Under the pieces are notes generated by a model. That model was not told the DNA's origin, did no database searches, and was given only the letters and a program-made list of their open reading frames with translations. Below are positions 1-5,040 of a stretch of DNA of 5,468 nucleotides, in pieces. This stretch comes from Leptolyngbyaceae cyanobacterium CSSed165cm_216 (GTDB lineage Bacteria > Cyanobacteriota > Cyanobacteriia > Phormidesmidales > Phormidesmidaceae). Position numbers and translations under genes: made by a program. The stretch's first letter is position 1, and every line of letters starts with the position of its first letter. The stretch lies in NCBI GenBank assembly GCA_007135385.1, contig SLIY01000003.1, positions 1 through 5,468 on the forward strand, read 5' to 3'.

Positions 1-1862
1 CTATTTTGTTGCTGCAATTGGGGCAGATCCTGGGTGCGAATCTCATGGAGCAGGGCCTGGGCGGCGGTGTGGATGGCGGTCAAGTCCTCCCAGTTGTCGG
101 GGGCATACTGATGCAGGGCAGACCAGGCCGCCGCTACCTCCTGTTGGTCCAGCTGTTGCAGGCGATCGCCGGTTTGAGCCAAGCCCTGAATGGCCGTGAC
201 ATTCTGCTGGTGCAAGTCTCGCCATTGGGTAGCCGTGGTATGTGCCTGGTGGCTGGCCTGACGAAGGCTGCTAAGGGCCTCCGGCACGGCATCATAGTGA
301 CCTTGACGGAGCAGCTGTTGCACCTGGCCCAAGGCCGCATCCATGGCCTGAGAAGACTGATCTAGCAAGGGAGGACGGTACCCCTGGGCGGCGATCGCCG
401 CCACTGCTTCGACCCGTTGATCATACTGTTGAAACTCAGGGTCAAGGGCGGCAACAACCTCCAGGGCAGCATCCACCTGTTGACAGTAGTCCTGGACCCG
501 CAGATATAGCTGGTCTTGATGCAGGGCTTGGTCGGCCTGGGCTAGCAAAGTATCTACGCCAGCCAACACCTGCTCTGAACTCAGCCCCAACCGGGGGGGA
601 AGCGGCACGGTGAAGGCTTGACGGCGCTGATCGGTAGCGGCGAGTTGCTCGGGGGCCTGAATCATTGCCTCTCGCAGACGGCTAATGGTGTTGTCCACCT
701 GTTCCACCAGGCCCAGAATGCCCTCTTGGTCCACACCACTGGGGTCAGCCTGGGTGATCTCCACCTTCAGGGGGCTTCCCTGCACCCGCTGCTGAATCGC
801 CTCCAGCTGTTGCACTAACCCGGCACTCAGACCTTGGGGATTGCCCAACACCAAAACTGGGTTGAGCAGGGTTTGTAGCTCCTCGTCGGACATGGCTTGG
901 ATGCGATCGCGCCGACCCACAAAGGACAGGTACAAAAGCTCCCAAGCCTCCACCCGTTTGGCCAGGGGTTGCTGCGCCTGGGCCCCATTCTCTTGCAGCG
1001 TGGCATGCACTTCAAAGGCTTGATCCAGGGCTTGGCGAGCCTGGCGCAGCCAAGCCTTAAGCTGCTGGGTCAGGTCACCATAATTTTCGCCTCCCGCCTC
1101 GGCAAACAGTTGATAGGGCACCATGGCTTCCGGGTCGGGGCCAGTCAACCATTGCTCGCATCCCATCAGCAAATTGGAGATCCGGGCCTGCAACACTTTC
1201 AACTGCGCCTCTAGGCGTTGTTGCCGGCGGCGGCGCCGCCGGGCGATGGTTCCACCACCGCCGACCATAACGGCGACTCCACCCCCTACCCCCAACCAAC
1301 CCAGAGCCCCAGGGACAACACCAGAGGTATCAATACTGGCCAATTCAGCCGTTGCCTCCAACCCCAACACCAGAGCCGCCGTGGTTTGTTGATCGGCGAT
1401 TAACTCACGCACCTGGCGTTTAATGTCATCCAGGGCAGCCGGGTCAGTATCCAAGGGGGTCGGAAACAAGGCTTCACCGTAGGTAACGCTGACTGCGAAG
1501 GGGAGATCGGTAGCGGTGGTCACCTCTAGGGCGATCGCTCGACGCTCAAAGTCGTCATCCTGGCTCAAGGTCCGCAGCCCCGCCGCCGCTTCCACCTGAT
1601 CCAACAGGTCAAACCAGTCAGATTCACTATGGGGCTGGGTATCCGTTAAGAACACCAGCACCTGATACCCCCGGTCGGCCCAGACCTGAGCGGCTTCGCA
1701 CACAGCGGCATCATCCACTGGCTGACGGCCCTCAAGCCGGAGGATAGCGTGGGGGCAGGCCATTTCGGCTTGGGCGATGGTCTGGCCGACTGGCAGCAAG
1801 CCGAGTCCGACCCAGACGGGCAAGAGTGCCAGCCGCAATGTTGCCGTCCATACAGTCGCCAT
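1..1862 (-). CDS. TPM-like domain membrane protein with long coiled-coil tail (3' end missing)
   Basis: The minus-strand frame is open from the start codon to the left edge, giving 620 codons with the C-terminus outside the window. Residues 1-32 look like a signal peptide (hydrophobic stretch ending TIAQA). Residues about 40-175 resemble a divergent TPM (YgcG/Psb32-type) domain: residues YQVLVFLTDT, then PFAVSVTYGEAL, then a DDIKRQVRELI helix ending near LVLGLEA. A single transmembrane segment follows (about 183-205, Gly/Val-rich), then six consecutive Arg codons (+ strand 1224-1241), which by the positive-inside rule put the rest in the cytoplasm. Residues 214-620 are Gln/Ala/Leu-rich and predicted coiled coil. 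Two ATGs are adjacent (1863-1865 and 1860-1862); GGAGG at 1869-1873 is 3 nt from the first and 6 nt from the second, so I chose the second. Function is unknown; TPM proteins in phototrophs are linked to photosystem II repair, but nothing here shows that role. The gene is certain, the TPM assignment moderate. Confidence 0.85.
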   Translation of the reverse strand, partial: MATVWTATLRLALLPVWVGLGLLPVGQTIAQAEMACPHAILRLEGRQPVDDAAVCEAAQVWADRGYQVLVFLTDTQPHSESDWFDLLDQVEAAAGLRTLSQDDDFERRAIALEVTTATDLPFAVSVTYGEALFPTPLDTDPAALDDIKRQVRELIADQQTTAALVLGLEATAELASIDTSGVVPGALGWLGVGGGVAVMVGGGGTIARRRRRRQQRLEAQLKVLQARISNLLMGCEQWLTGPDPEAMVPYQLFAEAGGENYGDLTQQLKAWLRQARQALDQAFEVHATLQENGAQAQQPLAKRVEAWELLYLSFVGRRDRIQAMSDEELQTLLNPVLVLGNPQGLSAGLVQQLEAIQQRVQGSPLKVEITQADPSGVDQEGILGLVEQVDNTISRLREAMIQAPEQLAATDQRRQAFTVPLPPRLGLSSEQVLAGVDTLLAQADQALHQDQLYLRVQDYCQQVDAALEVVAALDPEFQQYDQRVEAVAAIAAQGYRPPLLDQSSQAMDAALGQVQQLLRQGHYDAVPEALSSLRQASHQAHTTATQWRDLHQQNVTAIQGLAQTGDRLQQLDQQEVAAAWSALHQYAPDNWEDLTAIHTAAQALLHEIRTQDLPQLQQQN

Positions 1863-1868
1863 CATCAA

Positions 1869-1873
1869 CCTCC
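1869..1873 (-). promoter_or_regulatory. Shine-Dalgarno for the TPM-like gene
   Basis: GGAGG on the minus strand. Its spacing of 6 nt to the ATG at 1862-1860 favours that codon over the ATG immediately upstream, which would be only 3 nt away. Confidence 0.7.
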
Positions 1874-2480
1874 AGTCAATCGGTAAACGCAGGGGTCACC
1901 CAGATGCAGCCCTTGGCAAAACAACTCAGCCCTGACTGGCCTTCCTGATGGACCGACCAAAGCTTGACCGACCGCAGGTCACCTGCGATCGCCCTGGTAG
2001 AACCAGGCAACCGAGTCATCCATCACAGTTGATCGCTGCTGTGATCTCCCCCTCAGGGGTATCTCATGCCAAATCCGGTTAACAAAACCTCGAAACGAGT
2101 TAGAGCTTGCTCCCTTTGGCAGCCATGTTGTGCGTCATGTCGCTTGCGAGACGACAAGCTCAGCCTGTGCGGTACAGGGTTGGATTCGGGAGTATAGAAC
2201 TAGGAGTTGTTATCAGGCGGCGCGCGCTGCACTGCCTGAGCTGAACCGCCTGGGCTGCCCCTCCTACAGATGCTGACCCTAGAATTTTTCCCAACTTAGC
2301 AAAGAATTCAACGGTGATAGCCAAAATTCCGGACCCTATGCGTTTCTTCCAGGACCCGCATCAATGTACCCTGCTGAATGTCACCCAACCTTGGGGGAGA
2401 GCTGCTCGTGCATCATCCCGCTGACTTATAGCTCAGGAACTCCGGCCACAACCATCTGAGTGTGACCGATCTGGCCCATA

Positions 2481-2539
2481 CCAAAATCCGCTAAAGCAGA
2501 CTGGACCACGGGTCCTCAGTTCGCTTTAGCGGATTTTGG
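2481..2539. repeat. Long near-perfect inverted repeat (foldback element)
   Basis: Perfect 17-bp arms CCAAAATCCGCTAAAGC (2481-2497) and GCTTTAGCGGATTTTGG (2523-2539). The 25 bases between them fold again as ACTGGACC-acg-GGTCCTCAGT with a 2-nt bulge, so nearly the whole 59 nt can form one hairpin on either strand. A further outer pairing GGCCCA (2473-2478) with TGGGCC (2549-2554) could extend it. There is no U-tract after either arm, so it is not a standard intrinsic terminator, although it lies about 180 nt past the DoxX stop codon and might still end that transcript. The shape also fits a MITE- or REP-like intergenic repeat; no target-site duplication is evident. Confidence 0.85.
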
Positions 2540-2717
2540 CCTTAATACTGGGCCTGAGCTTGGGATCAGAAAATTCCCTGAAGCAGCAGGCTTGCTGTCC
2601 CCTCCTAGGAGGTTTATGCTGCTCGTGCAGCGACCCCAGGCGATGTCCTGATCTTGTCGAAGCAGGGGTAATCTGTCGCCGTAGGTAGGGGGTGGCTCAG
2701 GGTGGCGATCGCGGCCT

Positions 2718-3302
2718 CTACTGGGCAGACTGAGTCTTTTCTGCCTCAGGATCCCCAGACATTTGAAACGTGGTTTCTAAAGAAACCCGCTTGCCTGCGG
2801 CCTGGCTAGCCTTTAACCCGCCAAAAGCCTTAGCAATCAGCGAGTCCACAGAAAACCGGCCACCGCCATTCACCACAAAAAAGAGAAACACAGATGCGTA
2901 GAGGGCAGAGAGCTCCAGGTAAGGGATGCTCAAGCCGGCCACCTTAATATGGTGATACATGGCCACAGTCATCGTGAAAAACAGACCTAATGCTGCAGGT
3001 CGGGTAAACAGACCCAGAGCCACCAGGGGCGCGCCAATCAGCTCTGTAAAAGCCGCCATGTAGCTGAGGGTAATCGGAAACGGTAGCCCCAAGTAAGCGA
3101 CATAGGCCTGGGCAAAGCTCTCAATGTTAGCTAGCTTATCAAGACCGTTATGAATCATTACAGTACCGGCCACCACTCTCAGAATTGTCCAGCTAATCTG
3201 AAAGCCTACGTTAGTTGACTGGTTTGGGCGAAAGACTGATTCCCCAAGGGATAAGAACCGTTGTTGTGCCACCATAGTATTTAAGTATTTTAAGGTGTTC
3301 AT
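2718..3302 (-). CDS. DoxX family membrane protein
   Basis: A 194-residue integral membrane protein of the DoxX family (PF07681 type). Four hydrophobic helices are visible at about residues 36-56, 77-98, 103-120 and 128-145. Family-typical features are the end of helix 1 with HNGLDKL (51-57), the helix 2-3 turn LFTRPAALGL (98-107), and the closing GGGRFSVDSLI (146-156), followed by a hydrophilic tail of about 40 residues. Bacterial DoxX proteins are quinone- or redox-associated inner-membrane proteins, but for most, including this one, the substrate is unknown. The gene stands alone, with no co-directional neighbour within 500 bases. The ATG at 3302 has no clear Shine-Dalgarno; an internal ATG at codon 10 (3275) is a possible alternative because the first residues are not part of the conserved fold. 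Identity of the family is secure; start is less so. Confidence 0.93.
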   Translation of the reverse strand: MNTLKYLNTMVAQQRFLSLGESVFRPNQSTNVGFQISWTILRVVAGTVMIHNGLDKLANIESFAQAYVAYLGLPFPITLSYMAAFTELIGAPLVALGLFTRPAALGLFFTMTVAMYHHIKVAGLSIPYLELSALYASVFLFFVVNGGGRFSVDSLIAKAFGGLKASQAAGKRVSLETTFQMSGDPEAEKTQSAQ

Positions 3303-3307
3303 TAATT

Positions 3308-3335
3308 ATTCTAACGAAGTTATAAGTTAAGTGAA
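3308..3335 (-). promoter_or_regulatory. Possible promoter of the DoxX gene
   Basis: On the minus strand TTCACT (3335-3330) is followed after 16 nt by TAGAAT (3313-3308), four and five matches to the sigma-70 hexamers. Transcription would begin almost at the annotated ATG (3302), implying either a leaderless message or initiation of translation at the internal ATG of codon 10. TATAAC at 3324-3319 is an alternative -10 without a good -35. Confidence 0.3.
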
Positions 3336-3455
3336 GGTGATCTCACTGCTTTTTTGCTCTTCGGGCGAAAAAATAAGTGCCATAGTGCTGACAGGGTGGG
3401 CTGCGGACCGGCCCTATAGCCATGGTTTCCTTAGGGATTTCATATATTCCGTTTG

Positions 3456-3461
3456 TATAAT
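3456..3461 (+). promoter_or_regulatory. Consensus -10 element upstream of a structured region
   Basis: A perfect TATAAT lies in an AT-rich stretch (3438-3475) but no good -35 hexamer stands 16-18 nt upstream. A second weaker candidate overlaps downstream: TTGATT (3466-3471), 18 nt, TCTAAT (3490-3495). Either would direct a rightward transcript into the stem-loop series at 3500-3690, and beyond it possibly to the membrane-protein gene at 3881. Confidence 0.35.
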
Positions 3462-3499
3462 TTCGTTGATTTGATGTAACTGTCTAAGGTCTAATCCCC

Positions 3500-3690
3500 A
3501 GCCACCATCAGTTTAGGTGGCTAGAGTGAAGGCGGTCGCACTAAGGTCTAGCGACCGTCTACGCTGATCCAGAAGGCTGTCCGCCACCAGGGCGGGAACT
3601 TGAAAGGTGGTCTAGCCCGAGGCGCAGTTGCCTCAGAGGTGTCAGGAACGGTTGGCCCCCTAGATGCCACTACTTTGTGGCATCTAGGGG
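3500..3690 (+). ncRNA. Candidate structured RNA: five consecutive stem-loops
   Basis: No gene fits here, but hairpins follow each other closely: AGCCACC/GGTGGCT (3500-3522); CGGTCGC/GCGACCG (3533-3557, extendable by three pairs including a G-U); CCGCC-accag-GGCGG (3581-3595); GAGGC-gcagtt-GCCTC (3619-3634); and a perfect 14-bp stem with a 6-nt loop (3657-3690). The third can alternatively form an H-type pseudoknot: CCACC (3584-3588) with GGTGG (3606-3610), interleaved with GGGC (3590-3593) and GCCC (3615-3618). A consensus -10 lies just upstream. It could be an independent small RNA of about 200 nt ending at the last stem, or a long 5' leader of the gene at 3881. I do not recognise 6S, tmRNA, RNase P or SRP RNA signatures. 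The strand is inferred from the promoter candidate and is not certain. Confidence 0.4.
3657..3690. repeat. Perfect 14-bp inverted repeat, terminator-like
   Basis: Arms CCCCTAGATGCCAC (3657-3670) and GTGGCATCTAGGGG (3677-3690) with loop TACTTT. The stem is strong enough for an intrinsic terminator, but what follows on the plus strand (CAGACTTGTTTG) is only weakly U-rich and nothing U-rich follows on the minus strand. It may therefore be the closing stem of the upstream structured RNA or an unconventional terminator, as many cyanobacterial terminators lack a clean U-tract. Confidence 0.8.
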
Positions 3691-3719
3691 CAGACTTGTT
3701 TGATCAAAGACCCTCGGAC

Positions 3720-3813
3720 CTAGCCGTAGCGCTTTTTTCAAGGGAGGCGATGGTACCTAATTTTCGTCTGATATCATAAGCTCGTTAAGTTCTGTATTAA
3801 GCGCTACGGTTAG
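3720..3813. repeat. 15-bp inverted repeat spaced by 64 nt
   Basis: CTAGCCGTAGCGCTT (3720-3734) is the reverse complement of AAGCGCTACGGTTAG (3799-3813) except for one position that would be a G-U wobble in one RNA strand. The intervening 64 nt are AT-rich with a GGTACC and a GATATC palindrome. The hexamer AGCGCT occurs in both arms and a third time at 3820-3825. It ends 67 nt before the ATG at 3881, so it could be a leader structure or operator for that gene, or a small mobile foldback. Confidence 0.65.
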
Positions 3814-3868
3814 CTCTTGAGCGCTGGGGCACGGTTCAGTTTTTGTTCTTTGTCTATTTCTGTTGTGT

Positions 3869-3874
3869 GAGGAA
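3869..3874 (+). promoter_or_regulatory. Shine-Dalgarno deciding the start at 3881
   Basis: GAGGAA ends 6 nt before the ATG, an ideal spacing, and overlaps the region that would be coding if the upstream TTG were used. This rules in favour of the ATG. Confidence 0.75.
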
Positions 3875-3880
3875 AGCCCA

Positions 3881-4243
3881 ATGGTTTATTTTCTGCTGAG
3901 TGTGCTTGTATTGGCGATCGGCCTGTTGATTATCTCGAAGATCCCACCCGTGGGGGTAGAGATTGATAGCCCCATCAAGGCTCTGTTAGGAGGCGCTATT
4001 ATCGGTGCCTTCGACGGCATCTGGTCCTTATTTCCCCAAACTTTTCGCACTGGCCTCGGCATCATCAGCCTGGGCTTAGTTCCTTTGTTGGGAGCGATTA
4101 TCGTCTTCGGCCTATCCGCTTGGCTGGTAGACGGATTTCGTTTGCGCTGGGGCATCTGGAGCGCGATCATGGGGGCGATCGCGCTGGCCATTGTCAGCTC
4201 ACTGCTGAAGGTGATTCTGCGGGCTGTGGGAGTCCCTGTTTAA
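3881..4243 (+). CDS. Phage holin 4_2 / YvlD-like small membrane protein
   Basis: A 120-residue, almost entirely hydrophobic protein with four predicted helices at about residues 3-20, 33-50, 57-82 and 91-113. The PPVGVEID segment after helix 1 (22-29), the TGLGIISLGL stretch (58-67) and the WLVDGFRLRW loop before helix 4 (81-90) fit the Phage_holin_4_2 superfamily (PF04020), which includes chromosomal proteins such as YvlD. Despite the family name, members encoded alone in bacterial chromosomes are not known to lyse cells, and no endolysin or other phage gene is nearby. The ATG at 3881 is chosen because GAGGAA (3869-3874) sits 6 nt upstream; a TTG at 3863 in the same frame would lie upstream of that site and add six hydrophilic residues. 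The gene is monocistronic, bounded by a structured leader region and a strong terminator. Function in the cell is unknown. Confidence 0.85.
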   Translation: MVYFLLSVLVLAIGLLIISKIPPVGVEIDSPIKALLGGAIIGAFDGIWSLFPQTFRTGLGIISLGLVPLLGAIIVFGLSAWLVDGFRLRWGIWSAIMGAIALAIVSSLLKVILRAVGVPV

Positions 4244-4290
4244 GGCTTCAACGATCACTACCCCTTAACGATCATCAACCATCAACATTC

Positions 4291-4332
4291 ACTGTCCCAG
4301 GACTATCGCATAGTCCTGGGACAGTTTGTTTT
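4291..4332 (+). terminator. Strong intrinsic terminator of the holin-like gene
   Basis: Perfect 16-bp stem, ACTGTCCCAGGACTAT (4291-4306) and ATAGTCCTGGGACAGT (4310-4325), with the tri-nucleotide loop CGC, followed by TTGTTTT. It begins 47 nt after the stop codon at 4243. The minus strand lacks a following U-tract, so it acts rightward only, and insulates the probable origin region from transcription coming from the left. Confidence 0.92.
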
Positions 4333-4381
4333 GGCTGGACAGGAAATGGTGACCTACCCCGCCTCTTTTAGCGCAACGCTG

Positions 4382-4429
4382 CGAGAACGGGCGGCCCCAT
4401 CCCAGCGTGGCAGGGGCCACCCGTTCTCG
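4382..4429. repeat. 17-bp inverted repeat left of the probable origin
   Basis: CGAGAACGGGCGGCCCC (4382-4398) pairs with GGGGCCACCCGTTCTCG (4413-4429) with a single mismatch; the 14-nt loop can form a small inner CCA-gcg-TGG stem. No U-tract follows on either strand. No coding frame across it is convincing. It may be a second barrier to transcription or a cruciform-forming intergenic repeat. Confidence 0.85.
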
Positions 4430-4593
4430 TATTCCTTAAGGGTAGGAGACTGGAGTCTGGCTCCTGGCCTACTCAGGATTTCCCAGCTGAAATTTCACGC
4501 CCATGACCCTGACGTTTACCACCGCTCTGGCGAGGGATCGCTGCTGGCGTCAACGGATTAATTTTCCCTAGTCAATCAAGGGTAGGATCCGGG
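4430..4593. other. Non-coding spacer between hairpin and origin
   Basis: Short frames cross this stretch but none has a ribosome binding site or protein-like composition. Apart from a small imperfect hairpin around GGAGACTGGAGTCTGGCTCC (4446-4465) I see nothing definable in it. Confidence 0.5.
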
Positions 4594-4650
4594 TTGATAA
4601 ATATATAAAAATGTTTGAACTGACCCCAGAACTTTATGTTTTTTTTGTTT
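4594..4650. other. AT-rich tract, likely DNA unwinding element
   Basis: TTGATAAATATATAAAAATG (4594-4613) and, after a short mixed segment, a run of T (GTTTTTTTTGTTTT, 4639-4652) make this the most AT-rich part of the window. It directly abuts the DnaA boxes, as an unwinding element should. Confidence 0.55.
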
Positions 4651-4670
4651 TGATCGCGATTCCCACAGAG

Positions 4671-4679
4671 TTTTCCACA
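4671..4679 (+). promoter_or_regulatory. DnaA box
   Basis: Perfect TTTTCCACA, the cyanobacterial-type DnaA box; same orientation as the next box, which starts 21 nt further on (two helical turns). Confidence 0.8.
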
Positions 4680-4691
4680 GAAATTTGATGC

Positions 4692-4700
4692 TTTTCCACA
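4692..4700 (+). promoter_or_regulatory. DnaA box
   Basis: Second perfect TTTTCCACA, on the same face of the helix as the first given the 21-bp repeat distance. Confidence 0.8.
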
Positions 4701-4732
4701 GGCTGAAGCGAGGCCATCGGGGTTTGGCCCCA

Positions 4733-4759
4733 ACCTGTGGATTTCGACAATCCACAGGT
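4733..4759. promoter_or_regulatory. Palindromic pair of DnaA-type boxes
   Basis: Perfect 11-bp arms ACCTGTGGATT (4733-4743) and AATCCACAGGT (4749-4759) around TCGAC. Each arm contains the ATCCACA core of a DnaA box, in opposite orientations; both differ from TTATCCACA at the first two bases. Confidence 0.65.
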
Positions 4760-4875
4760 GCAGAAAAGGCATTCTGTGCTGTAGCGCACAAGCGATCACA
4801 GTGGGGATCGCTGAAACCCTCAAAGGCTCGTTGGAGGCCAGATTTGAGTAGCGGATCGCTGCCCCCTTGGCAAGA

Positions 4876-4904
4876 TTGACATCCCCTTGGAGTCTGGTGA
4901 CAAT
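4876..4904 (+). promoter_or_regulatory. Promoter candidate for the DUF2811 gene
   Basis: A perfect -35 TTGACA (4876-4881), a 17-nt spacer, and GACAAT (4899-4904, four of six matches to the -10). Transcription would start near 4911, giving a leader of about 130 nt before the ATG at 5041. Confidence 0.45.
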
Positions 4905-5028
4905 GGTGCGACCAGCACACACAAGCCCTGTCATTAAGCTCAATCCTGTCTCCCCAGTTCGGTTTTAGGGGCTTTGGATTGGCGCTAGAAACAATGGCGG
5001 GTGGTGTTCTGGTGTCAATTTGCAGTAT

Positions 5029-5035
5029 GGGGAAG
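5029..5035 (+). promoter_or_regulatory. Shine-Dalgarno of the DUF2811 gene
   Basis: GGGGAAG ends 5 nt before the ATG at 5041 and lies inside the extension that an in-frame TTG at 5020 would create, so the ATG is preferred. Confidence 0.6.
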
Positions 5036-5040
5036 TGAAG

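Larger units (their letters stand above)
1863..2717. other. Long non-coding stretch rich in short palindromes
   Basis: No frame on either strand has a plausible start, ribosome binding site and length here, and I recognise no gene remnant. It does hold many small inverted repeats: CGCAGGT-C-ACCTGCG (1973-1987), CCTGGT-aga-ACCAGG (1993-2007), ATCACAG/CTGTGAT arms (2022-2045), CCCC-ctca-GGGG (2048-2059), the perfect 12-bp palindrome CCTCCTAGGAGG (2601-2612) and GCTGC-tcgt-GCAGC (2618-2631). The large foldback at 2481-2539 is listed separately. The 12-mer GCTGCTCGTGCA occurs twice (2401-2412 and 2618-2629). It separates the 3' end of the DoxX gene from the 5' end of the TPM-like gene, so it should hold the promoter of the latter, but I could not pick one with confidence. 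Confidence 0.6.
4594..4812. other. oriC: Probable chromosomal replication origin (oriC)
   Basis: An AT-rich tract (4594-4650) is followed by a cluster of DnaA boxes: a degenerate ATTCCCACA (4659-4667), two perfect TTTTCCACA (4671-4679, 4692-4700), and two diverging NNATCCACA-type boxes joined in a perfect palindrome (4733-4759). Two further inverted repeats follow (TGTGC/GCACA 4775-4790; AGCGATC/GATCGCT 4791-4812). TTTTCCACA is the DnaA box form described for cyanobacteria, and a DUE-like tract next to same-strand boxes is the usual bacterial origin arrangement. No credible gene covers it: the frames crossing it have no ribosome binding site. The cluster is smaller than the roughly eleven boxes reported for Synechococcus elongatus, and neither dnaN nor dnaA is in the window, so a DnaA-regulated or titration site remains possible. 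Confidence 0.65.

Noticed and set aside
6..1403. Several open frames on both strands overlapping the TPM-like gene (for example plus 6-365, 618-818, 897-1214, 1123-1392).
   Set aside because: They lie inside the 620-codon minus-strand frame, have low-complexity or protein-atypical composition, and lack ribosome binding sites; they are shadows of the GC-rich gene.
2022..2045. CRP-type operator made of ATCACAG and CTGTGAT.
   Set aside because: The half-sites face the wrong way (TCACA...TGTGA instead of TGTGA...TCACA) and the spacing does not fit.
3488..3530. Right-end hairpin of an IS200/IS605-type element (AATCCCCAGCCACC ... GGTGGCTAGAGTG).
   Set aside because: The resemblance is only in the general form of the hairpin; there is no tnpA or tnpB remnant or matching left end, so a mobile-element call is not supported.
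3500..3690. 6S RNA, tmRNA, RNase P RNA, SRP RNA or a known riboswitch.
   Set aside because: None of the conserved sequence signatures that I know for these RNAs is present; a covariance-model search would be needed to revisit this.
3863..3880. Upstream TTG start for the holin-like gene, adding six residues.
   Set aside because: The Shine-Dalgarno GAGGAA would then be inside the coding region, and the added residues are hydrophilic and unlike the start of the family.
3886..4191. Minus-strand frame of 101 codons opposite the holin-like gene.
   Set aside because: It is the antisense of a well-supported gene and its composition (Pro/Met/Asn-rich) resembles no protein.
4120..4561. Plus-strand frames of 83 and 76 codons after and overlapping the holin-like gene.
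   Set aside because: They run through the terminator stem and the 4382-4429 hairpin, have no ribosome binding sites, and read as unstructured sequence.
4572..4943. Frames of 64 to 123 codons on both strands across the origin region.
   Set aside because: Their translation across the AT-rich tract and DnaA boxes is not protein-like, there is no ribosome binding site, and the DnaA-box content explains the sequence better.
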